A stretch of 33,888 nt of DNA from NCBI GenBank assembly GCA_903858875.1, contig CAIOKP010000345.1:1-33888 (forward strand). The letters run 5' to 3'. The position numbers and the translations under genes are program-made. This stretch comes from an uncultured Sphingomonadales bacterium. Its GTDB lineage: Bacteria > Pseudomonadota > Alphaproteobacteria > Sphingomonadales > Sphingomonadaceae. The notes beneath the pieces are model-generated. The model saw nothing but the letters and a program-made list of their open reading frames with translations. It was not told where the DNA came from and made no database searches. Shown one piece after another: positions 17,838 through 25,703 of this stretch (its first letter is position 1; every line of letters begins with the position of its first letter).

Positions 17838-18476
17838 TTAGTCGATGGTGATGATATCGCGCGCGAGGCGTTCGACCTCGCCGCGATCATGGCTGACATA
17901 GAGGATCGGCAGCGCCAGTTCGTCGCGGATCCGCTCGATCACTGTCAGGATCTCTGCCCGCCGCGCCGCATCGAGCGAGGCCAGCGGTTCATCAAGCAAC
18001 AAAAAACGCGCGCCCGACAGCAACGCGCGGCCAATCGCCACCCGCTGCGCCTCGCCGCCGGACAGGCTGCGCACCCGGCGATCGAGCAGCGGCGCGATCC
18101 CGAGGAAAGCGCATACCTCGTCCAACCCGATCCAGCGCCGATCGAACGGCGCCAGACGCCAGCCATACAACAAATTGTCCACCACCCGCAGATGCGGAAA
18201 CAGCCGGTGGTCCTGAAACACATAGCCACAGCCGCGCGCCTCCGGCGCAAGGTCGATGCCCCGTGCGCTGTCGAACAGCGTCACCCCGCCCACCACAATC
18301 CGCCCGTGATCAGGGCGCAACACGCCCGCGATCATATCCAGCACGCTGGTCTTGCCCGCGCCCGACCGGCCGAACAGCGCGGTAATCCCGCCGCCGCTGG
18401 CAAAATGCGTGGCGATCTCCGCCTCGCCCCGGCGCAGCGTGATGTCGATATCGAACCCGGCGCGATCACAGGACAT
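17838..18476 (-). CDS. modC: Molybdate ABC transporter ATP-binding protein, short form without TOBE domain
   Basis: All ABC motifs are present in 212 residues: Walker A GRSGAGKTS, Q-loop FQDHRLFPH, signature LSGGEAQRVAIGRALL, Walker B FLLLDEPLASLD and H-loop SHDRGE. Canonical ModC has about 350 residues with a C-terminal TOBE/Mop domain that binds molybdate and regulates transport; here the protein ends right after the ATPase domain. The stop is normal, and no frameshifted remnant of a TOBE domain can be seen because the convergent amidohydrolase gene starts 7 bp away. The start overlaps the end of modB by 11 bp. It drives molybdate import through ModB at the inner membrane. Confidence 0.93.
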   Translation of the reverse strand: MSCDRAGFDIDITLRRGEAEIATHFASGGGITALFGRSGAGKTSVLDMIAGVLRPDHGRIVVGGVTLFDSARGIDLAPEARGCGYVFQDHRLFPHLRVVDNLLYGWRLAPFDRRWIGLDEVCAFLGIAPLLDRRVRSLSGGEAQRVAIGRALLSGARFLLLDEPLASLDAARRAEILTVIERIRDELALPILYVSHDRGEVERLARDIITID

Positions 18477-19155
18477 GCGCGCGTCCCGCCCCGATCCGCC
18501 GCGCCAATACCTCCGACGCCACCAGCGCGGCCAGCGACAGTGCCACCGACAGCAACGCCAGACGCGTCACGACGCCCTCGCTGCCCGGCACTTGCAAGGC
18601 GGCGTAAATCGCCAGCGGCAAGGTCTGCGTCTCGCCCGGAATGTTCGACACAAAGGTGATCGTCGCGCCAAATTCGCCCAGCGACCGCGCAAAACCCAGC
18701 ACCAGCCCCGCCAATACCCCCGGCATCGCCAGCGGCAAGGTCACGCTGACAAACACCCGCGCCCGCGATGCGCCCAAGGTCCGCGCCGCCTGTTCCAGCC
18801 GCAAATCCACCGCCTCAATCGACAGCCGCATCGCGCGCACCATCAACGGCAAAGCCATGACGCCCGCCGCCAGCGCCGCCCCGGTCCAACGGAACATCAC
18901 CGTCACACCCAAAATCCCCAGCCAACGCCCCGCCGCCCCTTGCGACCCAAAGGCCAGCAGCAACAGCCACCCCGTCACCACCGGCGGCAAAACCAGCGGC
19001 AAATAGACCAAGGCATCGAGCAACACCCGCCCCGCAAAACGCCCCCGCGCCAAAACCCAAGCCAGCCCAAACGCCAAGGGCGCGACCGCGACGACCGCGA
19101 CCACGCTGACCTTTAACGACAGGGCGACAATGCCCCATTCCTCTGGCGTCAGCAT
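18466..19155 (-). CDS. modB: Molybdate ABC transporter permease
   Basis: The 229-residue protein has five to six hydrophobic helices and the EAA loop LEQAARTLGASRARVFVSVTLPLAMPG that docks to ModC, followed by GFARSLGEFGATITFVSNIPGETQT, a sequence typical of ModB/CysT permeases. It forms the transmembrane channel for molybdate delivered by ModA. The gene lies 9 bp after modA and overlaps modC by 11 bp, a tight operon. A start at 19155 gives the standard N-terminus (MLTPEEWGIVALSLKVS). Confidence 0.95.
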   Translation of the reverse strand: MLTPEEWGIVALSLKVSVVAVVAVAPLAFGLAWVLARGRFAGRVLLDALVYLPLVLPPVVTGWLLLLAFGSQGAAGRWLGILGVTVMFRWTGAALAAGVMALPLMVRAMRLSIEAVDLRLEQAARTLGASRARVFVSVTLPLAMPGVLAGLVLGFARSLGEFGATITFVSNIPGETQTLPLAIYAALQVPGSEGVVTRLALLSVALSLAALVASEVLARRIGAGRAHVL

Positions 19156-19164
19156 CGCGGCGCG

Positions 19165-19959
19165 TTACTTCGTGCCAAAGCCATAGGCGCGAAAGATCGC
19201 CTTGCCCGTGCCGGACAGCAAAAAGCGGCGAAATGCCTCCGCATCAAGGCTGCTGGACGATGTCAGCGCGGCCAGCGGATATCGGATCGGCGCGTGGCTG
19301 GTTGCGGGAAACAGCGCGACAATGCGCACTTTGGGTTCGGCCAGCGCGTCGGTGGCATAGACAATGCCCAACGGCGCCTCGCCCCGCGCGACCAAGGCCA
19401 ACGCGGCGCGGACGCTTTCCGCCCCGGCAACGCGCGCCTCGACACTCGGCCAGACATGGAGCGCCACCAGCGCCTGCTTGCCATATTTACCGGCCGGCAC
19501 CGAAGTCACCTGCCCCATCGCCAACCGGCCACCGGGTGCGCCCGCATCGAGCGCCTTGGCCAGCGGAAAACCGGACGCAATGGTCAGGCGCACTGGGCTG
19601 GTGGCAGGCGCGATCAGCGCGAGCCGGTTGGTCAGGAAATTCGCCCGCGTCCCCGCCTTCAACCAACCTCCGGCATGGCCCGGCGCGTTGGCGACATGGT
19701 CCATCCATTCCTCATCGGCGGAAATGAACAGGTCCGCCGGCGCGCCATTCTCGATCTGACGCGCCAGCGCCGAGGAGGCGGCAAACGACAGCACCGGGCG
19801 CTGATGCCCCTGCGCGGCCCACGCGTCGGCGGCCTTGTTCAGCGATTCCTGCAACGAGGCCGCCGCCAAAACCACCGGCCCGCGCGTCTGCGCCAAGGCA
19901 CCTTGCCCGCCCAGGACCAGCGCCACACATGCCAACCACACCCGGATCACACCGCGCAT
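19165..19959 (-). CDS. modA: Molybdate ABC transporter substrate-binding protein
   Basis: The 264-residue protein carries a signal peptide (VWLACVALVLGGQGALA, cut about 23). The mature part shows the ModA pattern: VVLAAASLQESLNKAADAW, FAASSALARQIENGAPADLFISADEEWMD, which contributes the oxyanion-binding Ser residues, and GEAPLGIVYATDAL near the C-terminus. It captures molybdate (or tungstate) in the periplasm. It is the first gene of modABC; upstream, 24 bp before the start codon, is a perfect 12-bp inverted repeat that is a good operator candidate. Confidence 0.95.
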   Translation of the reverse strand: MRGVIRVWLACVALVLGGQGALAQTRGPVVLAAASLQESLNKAADAWAAQGHQRPVLSFAASSALARQIENGAPADLFISADEEWMDHVANAPGHAGGWLKAGTRANFLTNRLALIAPATSPVRLTIASGFPLAKALDAGAPGGRLAMGQVTSVPAGKYGKQALVALHVWPSVEARVAGAESVRAALALVARGEAPLGIVYATDALAEPKVRIVALFPATSHAPIRYPLAALTSSSSLDAEAFRRFLLSGTGKAIFRAYGFGTK

Positions 19960-19982
19960 TTACCGCCAATCCCCGCCTGTCA

Positions 19983-20020
19983 CCCGATCTGTATCAATAT
20001 TCCTATGTATACAGATCGGG
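19983..20020. promoter_or_regulatory. Perfect 12+12 bp palindrome upstream of modA (candidate ModE operator)
   Basis: CCCGATCTGTAT (19983-19994) and ATACAGATCGGG (20009-20020) are exact reverse complements around an AT-rich 14-bp centre. The site begins 24 bp before the modA start codon. Each arm has a GATC-TGTAT character loosely like known ModE half-sites (ATCG followed by an AT-rich TATA stretch). No T-run follows, so a terminator is less likely. A ModE-like protein is encoded at 5279-5680. Confidence 0.6.
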
Positions 20021-20036
20021 AATGCCGGCAAGTCCG

Positions 20037-20081
20037 GATTACTGGCCCTGATTACTGGCCCTGATTACTGGCCCGGATTAC
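20037..20081. repeat. 13-bp tandem repeat at the end of the ABC-F gene
   Basis: The unit GATTACTGGCCCT occurs at 20037-20049 and 20050-20062, once more with a final G at 20063-20075, then a partial copy at 20076-20081. The partial copy contains the TAA stop of the ABC-F gene (20078-20080 on the minus strand). The array therefore looks like duplications of the gene's own tail into the gap before modA. Confidence 0.9.
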
Positions 20082-21958
20082 CCCTCCGCCGCCTCGCCCG
20101 CTGCCAGCCAAGCGGCTTCCGCGGCCTCCAGATCGGTCTGCAAAGTGCCCCGGCGGCGCGCCAATTCGCCCATGTTGACGTTGGCCAACTCCTTGGGCGC
20201 CTTGCCCGGGTCGGCCATTGCGGCGTCGATCGCGGCGATCTGCGCGTGCAATTTCGCCACCTTCTTTTCCGCCTCGTTCAAGGCTTTTTGCAACGCCTTA
20301 TAGGCCTCGCGGGCTTGTGCATTGGCCTTGCGGTCGTGCTTGCCCCCGCCCTTGCCGTCCCCCTTGCCGTCCCCCTTGCCATCGCCGCGCGGCTGGTTAC
20401 GGCCCAGCACGAAGTCGATGTAATCCTCCATCGAGCCGGGATAATCCTGCGCCAGCCCACCATCGACCAGCACAAGCCGGTCAGCGGTCAACTCGACAAT
20501 ATGGCGGTCGTGGCTGATCAGGATCACCGCGCCCTCATAATCGTTGAGCGCCTGCGCCAGCGCCTCGCGCGCATCGACGTCCAAGTGGTTGGTCGGCTCG
20601 TCAAGGATCAGCAGATGCGGCGCATCGCGCGTCACCAGCGCCAGCGCCAATCGCGCGCGTTCGCCGCCCGACAGCGTGGCGATCTGCGCCGTCGCCCGGT
20701 CGCCCGAAAAGCCGAACCGGCCCAATTGCGCCCGGACCGCGCCCGGTGCCTTGTCCTTCATCGCCCGGCTCATCAATTCGAGCGGGGTCGAATCGGTCGG
20801 CAATTCCTCGACCTGATATTGTGTGAAATAGCCGATGGTCAGCTTGCCGGACGTGTGCATCCGCCCTTCCATTGGCTCCAACTGCCCCGCCAACAGGCGC
20901 GCCAGTGTGGTCTTACCATTGCCGTTGCGGCCCAGCAGCGCGATCCGATCATCCGGATCGATCCGCAGGTTGAGCCGCTTCAGGATCGGCTTATCCGCCG
21001 TATACCCGACCGTCGCCAGATCGAGCGTGATCAATGGCGGGCGCAATTCATCGGGGTTCGGGAAATCGAACCGCAGCGTCGGATCTTCGGCCAAGGCGGC
21101 GATGGGCTGCATCTTGGCCAGCATCTTGGCGCGCGATTGCGCCTGTTTCGCGGTCGAGGCGCGGGCGCTGTTGCGCGCCACATAGTCCTGTAACCGGGCG
21201 CGCTGCGAATCCTGCGACGCCTTGGCCGCCGCCAATTGCGCGGCGCGTTCGGCCCGCTGGCGCTCAAAGCTGTCATAGCCGCCAGGATACAGCGTCAGCT
21301 TGCCACCTTGAAGATGCAGGATGGTATCGACGACATTATTGAGCAGATCGCGCTCGTGGCTGATGACGATGATCGTGCCGGAATAGGATTGCAAAAAGTT
21401 TTCGAGCCACAGCGTCGCTTCAAGGTCGAGGTGGTTCGACGGTTCGTCAAGCAGCAGCACATCCGGCGCCGAAAACAGCAACGAGGCCAGCGCCACACGC
21501 ATTTTCCAGCCGCCCGAAAAACTCGACAGCGGCTGCGCCTGCATCACCTCGTCAAAGCCGAGGCCGATCAGGATGCGTGCCGCCCGTGCCGGCGCGCTAT
21601 AGGCGTCGATGGCGATCAACCGGTCATGCACATCGCCCAAACGGTGCGGCTCGACACAGGTCTCCGCCTCGGCCAACAGCGCCTCACGCTCGGTATCGGC
21701 GGCCAGCACGGCCTCGAACGGCGTGGCGATGCCGTCGGGCGCTTCCTGCGCGATATAGCCAAGGCGCGTACGGCGCGGCATCCCGATCGAACCGGCGTCC
21801 GGCTCCAACTGGCCAATCATCACCTTCATCAGGGTTGACTTGCCAGCGCCATTACGCCCGATCAGCCCGACCTTGCCGCCCGGCGGGATCGTGGCCGAAG
21901 CGCCATCGAGAATTGTCCGGCCACCAAGCCGCACGGTGATTCCATTGATCGTAAACAT
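20078..21958 (-). CDS. ABC-F family ATP-binding protein
   Basis: The 626-residue protein has two ABC domains in one chain and no membrane segment. Domain 1: Walker A GRNGAGKST, signature FSGGWKMRVALA, Walker B VLLLDEPSNHLD. Domain 2: GRNGNGKTT, LSGGERARLALAL and LLILDEPTNHLD. The linker between them is charged and helical, as in ABC-F translation factors that act on the ribosome. A flexible DGKGDGKGDGKGGGK spacer leads to a C-terminal coiled coil (about 560-625), similar in layout to Uup/YheS-type members. The start at 21958 (MFTINGITVRLGG) is the family N-terminus; an in-frame extension to 22144 has no similarity to it. It lies upstream of modA on the same strand, 118 bp apart, with no obvious functional link. 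Confidence 0.95.
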   Translation of the reverse strand: MFTINGITVRLGGRTILDGASATIPPGGKVGLIGRNGAGKSTLMKVMIGQLEPDAGSIGMPRRTRLGYIAQEAPDGIATPFEAVLAADTEREALLAEAETCVEPHRLGDVHDRLIAIDAYSAPARAARILIGLGFDEVMQAQPLSSFSGGWKMRVALASLLFSAPDVLLLDEPSNHLDLEATLWLENFLQSYSGTIIVISHERDLLNNVVDTILHLQGGKLTLYPGGYDSFERQRAERAAQLAAAKASQDSQRARLQDYVARNSARASTAKQAQSRAKMLAKMQPIAALAEDPTLRFDFPNPDELRPPLITLDLATVGYTADKPILKRLNLRIDPDDRIALLGRNGNGKTTLARLLAGQLEPMEGRMHTSGKLTIGYFTQYQVEELPTDSTPLELMSRAMKDKAPGAVRAQLGRFGFSGDRATAQIATLSGGERARLALALVTRDAPHLLILDEPTNHLDVDAREALAQALNDYEGAVILISHDRHIVELTADRLVLVDGGLAQDYPGSMEDYIDFVLGRNQPRGDGKGDGKGDGKGGGKHDRKANAQAREAYKALQKALNEAEKKVAKLHAQIAAIDAAMADPGKAPKELANVNMGELARRRGTLQTDLEAAEAAWLAAGEAAEG

Positions 21959-22241
21959 GGCGATGCGCCTAGCAGGCGGCGCGCAGAAACCAAATGCCCC
22001 GATGCATTTTGTTTTGCACTTGCAATATGGCGCCGGCGGACCTGCTCTTGCGCCATCTTGGGCCAAAGCGGAGGCAATTGGAAACCCTCCGCCAAACCCG
22101 CATTTTCCAACTTTCGGGCTTTGCCAGAGGCGTGGCAAAGCCATTTATTAATCGTCGGCGGATAGAACCCATCATACTCAAGGCTGTTCGCCCGGGGATG
22201 GAGTGCCCCGCCGGACAGCCCGTCGATCGGGTCGGATGCGT
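21959..22241. other. Intergenic region between ABC-F gene and small membrane protein gene
   Basis: These 283 bp hold the divergent starts of the ABC-F gene (minus) and the small membrane protein (plus). No recognisable domain is seen in any frame. Confidence 0.4.
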
Positions 22242-22472
22242 ATGACTATCACCAAGCAGCACAGCGAAAATGCCGCGACACCCGCAGTGTCGCCGCGCGC
22301 GCGACACTGCGCTGGTGCCTGCGCGGCGTGCTCTGCGGCGGATGACAGCCGTGGCGATACGGATCGCTGGCCAATTTTAATCCGGGCATCCGTGATGATT
22401 GCCGGCGGCGCCTTGTGCTGGGCCGGCCTGGTGCAAGGCGCCGGACGACTGATCGCACTGGTCAACCGTTGA
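22242..22472 (+). CDS. Small single-helix membrane protein, hypothetical
   Basis: The 76-residue product has a polar N-terminal half with three clustered cysteines (CAGACAAC) and one hydrophobic segment (LIRASVMIAGGALCWAGLVQGAGRLIALV, about 46-74) near the C-terminus. It is not matched to a named family. The N-terminus is cytoplasmic or periplasmic depending on orientation; the charged DRW before the helix does not settle this. There is no strong ribosome-binding site before the ATG at 22242. A 7-bp stem-loop lies just after the stop. Similar short tryptophan-containing membrane proteins occur in sphingomonads near surface polysaccharide genes, but this is memory, not a search. Confidence 0.45.
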   Translation: MTITKQHSENAATPAVSPRARHCAGACAACSAADDSRGDTDRWPILIRASVMIAGGALCWAGLVQGAGRLIALVNR

Positions 22473-22479
22473 TATTTCA

Positions 22480-22500
22480 GGTCAGCAACAAGGGCTGACC
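22480..22500 (+). terminator. Stem-loop just after the small membrane protein gene
   Basis: GGTCAGC (22480-22486) pairs with GCTGACC (22494-22500) around a 7-base loop, starting 7 bases after the stop codon. There is no T-tract, so it is either a weak terminator or an RNA-stabilising hairpin. Confidence 0.35.
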
Positions 22501-22524
22501 GACACGCCGGCACGGTCCGCCAGC

Positions 22525-22542
22525 GGCCCGGTGCGCCGGGCC
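22525..22542 (+). terminator. GC-rich hairpin upstream of the GT4 gene
   Basis: GGCCCGG (22525-22531) pairs perfectly with CCGGGCC (22536-22542) across a TGCG loop and is followed by TATTAAA. This resembles an intrinsic terminator, though with a poor T-tract, and would isolate the GT4 gene from upstream transcription. Confidence 0.4.
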
Positions 22543-22705
22543 TATTAAACCAAAATCGTGGCAAATCGGCTGGCCGGCCCACCGGCACGCGCCTACTGAT
22601 CATGCGAAAGCAGACCAGTGTCCATCGCTGGATCTCGCAGCAAGTTTTCAATTTTTCTTCAGGCCGATAAATTGTGCCGTGCGGGCAGGAAGAGAGTGCG
22701 CAGCC
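22543..22705 (+). promoter_or_regulatory. AT-richer leader before the GT4 gene
   Basis: No gene is seen. The stretch is more AT-rich than average (for example CAAGTTTTCAATTTTTCTTC at about 22640-22660) and probably holds the GT4 promoter. AGGAAGAGAG at 22687-22696 is the likely ribosome-binding site for ATG 22706. Confidence 0.4.
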
Positions 22706-23887
22706 ATGGGCGAAATCCATTTCGGTGCCGCCAGCAATCTACGAATAGCTATAGTGCACTATTGGATTGTTGGCGTCGCCGGTGGCGAAAAAGTGGTGCA
22801 GTCTATTTTAAAACTGTACCCACAGGCTGATATTTTCACATTGCTCTATGACCCACAGGTCAGCAAAGCCGTGGTCGGCGACCGCAAGATTACCGCCAGC
22901 TTTCTGCAAAAGATTCCGGGAATTACCCGCCTGTATCGCGGCCTGTTGCCGTTAATGCCGATCGCGATAGAAAGCCTCGATGTGTCGGGGTACGACCTGA
23001 TTATCTCGAGCGAATCCGGCCCGGCCAAGGCGGTTTTGCCCGGGGTGGATACGGTGCATGTCTGTTATTGCCATTCACCGATGCGGTATATCTGGGACCA
23101 ATATCACGAATACCGCCAATCGCAGGGCTGGCTGAGCCGGACGATGATGGCCTTGCTGGTCCCCTATCTGCGGGTATGGGATATGCAGACCAGCTTGCGT
23201 GTCGACAAATTTGCGGCGAATTCGACCCATGTCGCCAAACGGATCAGGAAATATTACGGGCGAGATTCAATCGTCATTCCGCCCCCTATCGATGTGGACG
23301 AATTTTACGTCTCGAAGGATGTCGGCGACTATTATCTGATGACCGGGCGCCATGTTGGCTACAAACGGTTCGATCTGGCCATTCAGGCGTGCAATGCGCT
23401 GGGTCGCCGGCTGATCATCACGGGCGACGGGCCAGAGACAAAGCGGCTTAAGGCAATGGCCGGGCCCACAGTGGAATTTGCCGGGCAAGTGCCATTTGCC
23501 CGGCTAAAAGAGCTGTATTCCCATTGCCGCGCCTTCCTGATGCCCGGTGAGGAGGATTTTGGCATCGCCCCGGTCGAAGCCATGGCATCCGGGCGTCCGG
23601 TGATCGCCTATGGACGCGGGGGGGCGCTGGATAGCGTCGCGCCAGGCGTATCGGGGGACCTGTTCGACCAACAAAGCGTCGAGGGCATGGCCGAGGCCAT
23701 CCGCCATTTTGAAACACGTATGACCCATTTCGACCCACAGCGAACCCGGGCCCATTCCGAACAATTCAGCGAAGCACGCTTTCTGGCGCGCTTCGCGGCA
23801 TTGGTGGAACGGGCCCTGACCACGGCCTCAACCCGGCCGGATATGGCCAGCGAGCGCGAGGCGCATCGCGAATTGGCACTGTCATGA
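22706..23887 (+). CDS. Glycosyltransferase family 4 protein
   Basis: The 393-residue protein has a GT-B fold pattern: an N-terminal acceptor domain starting LRIAIVHYWIVGVAGGEKVV, and a C-terminal Rossmann domain with YYLMTGRHVGYKRFDLAIQA, LIITGDGPETKRL and the E-x7-E donor-binding motif EDFGIAPVEAMASGRPVIAYGRGG. GT4 enzymes transfer sugars (often mannose or glucose) from activated donors to lipid-linked or glycan acceptors. The His-rich stretch CYCHSPMRYIWDQYHEY is common in mannosyltransferases of surface glycans. The start ATG at 22706 follows AGGAAGAGAG; the upstream GTG at 22679 would place that site inside the gene. Base composition is lower in GC than flanking genes. The next gene, a polysaccharide-lyase-like protein, suggests an exopolysaccharide context. 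Confidence 0.93.
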   Translation: MGEIHFGAASNLRIAIVHYWIVGVAGGEKVVQSILKLYPQADIFTLLYDPQVSKAVVGDRKITASFLQKIPGITRLYRGLLPLMPIAIESLDVSGYDLIISSESGPAKAVLPGVDTVHVCYCHSPMRYIWDQYHEYRQSQGWLSRTMMALLVPYLRVWDMQTSLRVDKFAANSTHVAKRIRKYYGRDSIVIPPPIDVDEFYVSKDVGDYYLMTGRHVGYKRFDLAIQACNALGRRLIITGDGPETKRLKAMAGPTVEFAGQVPFARLKELYSHCRAFLMPGEEDFGIAPVEAMASGRPVIAYGRGGALDSVAPGVSGDLFDQQSVEGMAEAIRHFETRMTHFDPQRTRAHSEQFSEARFLARFAALVERALTTASTRPDMASEREAHRELALS

Positions 23888-23913
23888 CAGCTGCGTAACG
23901 AAGGAAATGCGTG

Positions 23914-24702
23914 ATGATCCGGCCCCCAGTTTCAATTTGTGCCGCCGCATGGGGCATCGCGCTATTGGCCCCTGCGACGGCCATGGCCCAGGATGCAACA
24001 ACGGCGCCGAATATCTCCCTGTCAGGCTATGACTGGTACAAGGCCACCGCGCGAAAGCCCTATTCAATCAGCTATTCCCCGCAGGGCGATGTCTGGCGTT
24101 TTGAGGTCAGGCCCGGTGAAAACGAGGCCCGTTCGCCCGCCGACATCGCCGGTGCGCAATCAAAGGATCGCAGCGAATTGTGGATGCTCGGCAATACCGA
24201 GCACAGTTTTCGGGCCGGCGTATGCCTCGCGTTCGGCATGTATGTTGAAGAAATGCCAAAGGAGGCCGGACGGTGGACCGTGCTGGGCCAATGGCATGCG
24301 GTGGAGGACCCGGGCGATGTGCATCTGTCGCCGGTCTTCGCACAGGAATTCGACAGCGATGGATTTCGCATCGTGATCCGCAGCGATTTTGCCGCAAAGC
24401 AGGCATTGCCCAATAAAAATCCGACCGTCGTCTATGCGGACCACGCCTATCCGATCGGCCGGTGGGTCGACTGGCAATACCAGATCGTGTTTTCACAGGA
24501 TCACCCCGACGGCGAGATCACCGCTTGGCGCGATGGCGTTACGGTGGCACATTTGTCGGGCGTCGGGCTGGGCTATAACGACCGGATCAGGCCGCGGTAT
24601 CAGTTCGGTATCTATCGCGGCTATGATTACACAGCTCGAGCCGTCGTGTTGTATTCCGGCGTGCGTGTGAATGAGGGGAGCTGCGCCGCGGCGGTCCACT
24701 AG
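23914..24702 (+). CDS. Exported polysaccharide-lyase-like protein
   Basis: The 262-residue product has a signal peptide (VSICAAAWGIALLAPATAMA, cut about 25). The body resembles the beta-jelly-roll polysaccharide lyase domain family (Polysacc_lyase, heparin-lyase-I-like): KDRSELWMLGNTEHSFRAGVCLAFGMYVEEM, WTVLGQWHAVEDPGDVHLSPVFAQE, WVDWQYQIVFSQDHPDGEITAWRDG and RYQFGIYRGYDY. Such enzymes cleave acidic glycans in the periplasm or outside the cell. The substrate is unknown. ATG 23914 is chosen over GTG 23911 because AAGGAA at 23901-23906 is better spaced. It follows the GT4 gene by 26 bp, so the pair is probably co-transcribed; a lyase next to a transferase is common where a cell trims or releases its own polymer. 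Confidence 0.82.
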   Translation: MIRPPVSICAAAWGIALLAPATAMAQDATTAPNISLSGYDWYKATARKPYSISYSPQGDVWRFEVRPGENEARSPADIAGAQSKDRSELWMLGNTEHSFRAGVCLAFGMYVEEMPKEAGRWTVLGQWHAVEDPGDVHLSPVFAQEFDSDGFRIVIRSDFAAKQALPNKNPTVVYADHAYPIGRWVDWQYQIVFSQDHPDGEITAWRDGVTVAHLSGVGLGYNDRIRPRYQFGIYRGYDYTARAVVLYSGVRVNEGSCAAAVH

Positions 24703-24737
24703 GACGATGTGGCAGCAGCCCCTTCCCGTCGCCAATC

Positions 24738-25703
24738 CTATTTGAATTTCGCCTTATACGCGGCGGCAAGCTTCGGGTGCATACCGTTGGAAAGGCGGCA
24801 ATCGATCACATCGGCGCGATCCCACCAGCAGTGATGGTGCATCATCGTGCCCAACCCATCCAGCCATAACGTCGCTGTGTTGAAATCCGACACGAACACA
24901 TCGGAATCCATTCCCCATTCGCTCAAACCATATTGCTTTTGGTATGTCTTGGCGAGGTTGGCCCCCCATAACAGGCCAAGCGCTTCCTTGAGGAACCAGG
25001 AAAAATCGCCCGGCTTGTTGTACTTCTGCTGCATGTAAAAATCTTGCGAGACCACATCGACATATTGCGCCCCGGGCCAGCACAACATCGGATCAATCGA
25101 ATTGGTATTGACGTTGGGGCACCAGATTTTGACAAACCGGGTCGATATTTTGGCGGCCATCGTGGCCAGATGGCGCCACGCCAGAACAAAGGCGGTGGCA
25201 TTCAACGCGCCATTTTTGTCGATGGCGGCATTTTCCTGCCACGCCAGATTGAACTCCCATGGCAGCCGGATCAAAATCGGGCTGGCATCATTGGGCGATG
25301 CGGCCACAATCGCCTTGAACAGCTTGGTATACAGCGCATCATAGGTGCCGGCGGTAATCGCCTCCAACTGCTTGGCACCGGGGCATGGCACCGACCACAG
25401 CACTTGCGCACCGGCGGCGCGAAAGGCGACACCTTGCTGGCAAATGTAACTGATCGAGTTGGACAGTTCGGTCGCATTATACTGATTGAACGCCAACAGC
25501 GCGAGCGCCGGCTTTCTGCCCAACCAGTTCGAAAACTGGATGTAGCCAGCCGGATCATTGCCGGTGATGCTGCCGATTTTGTAGCTAACGGTCGCCGCGG
25601 TAGCCGCCGTTGTTGACAATTGCACAAGCCCGCATGTGACGCCATAGGCAGCCAGCGGAGCCTTTACCGACGATTTTAGAAATAGCCTGCGCGAATATAC
25701 CAT
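24738..25703 (-). CDS. Tat-exported glycoside hydrolase, GH26-like
   Basis: The 321-residue protein begins with a twin-arginine leader (SRRLFLKSS, then a hydrophobic stretch and cleavage around 36). The rest resembles GH26 beta-mannanase-type (beta/alpha)8 barrels: ILIRLPWEFNLAWQEN with the candidate acid/base Glu 150, FVLAWRHLATM, KIWCPNVNTNSIDPMLCWPGAQYVDVVSQDFY, and GLSEWGM with the candidate nucleophile Glu 262. GH26 enzymes cut beta-mannans or related polymers; related proteins sit in exopolysaccharide loci. The gene is convergent with the lyase-like gene (35 bp between stops). AAGGGAA lies 8 bases before the ATG. Its upstream region (25704-25905) is extremely AT-rich. Assignment to GH26 is by motif memory. 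Confidence 0.75.
   Translation of the reverse strand: MVYSRRLFLKSSVKAPLAAYGVTCGLVQLSTTAATAATVSYKIGSITGNDPAGYIQFSNWLGRKPALALLAFNQYNATELSNSISYICQQGVAFRAAGAQVLWSVPCPGAKQLEAITAGTYDALYTKLFKAIVAASPNDASPILIRLPWEFNLAWQENAAIDKNGALNATAFVLAWRHLATMAAKISTRFVKIWCPNVNTNSIDPMLCWPGAQYVDVVSQDFYMQQKYNKPGDFSWFLKEALGLLWGANLAKTYQKQYGLSEWGMDSDVFVSDFNTATLWLDGLGTMMHHHCWWDRADVIDCRLSNGMHPKLAAAYKAKFK

Noticed and set aside
16334..17899. Minus-strand open frame of 521 codons
   Set aside because: It is antisense to the M20 amidohydrolase gene and has no recognisable domain.
19983..20020. Rho-independent terminator of the ABC-F gene
   Set aside because: The stem has a long AT-rich centre and no T-run on the minus strand after it; its position close to the modA start fits an operator better.
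20037..20081. CRISPR-like array
   Set aside because: The repeats are directly tandem with no spacers and only 13 bp long.
19835..21193. Plus-strand open frame of 452 codons
   Set aside because: It runs through the mod palindrome and antisense to the ABC-F gene; no family similarity is visible.
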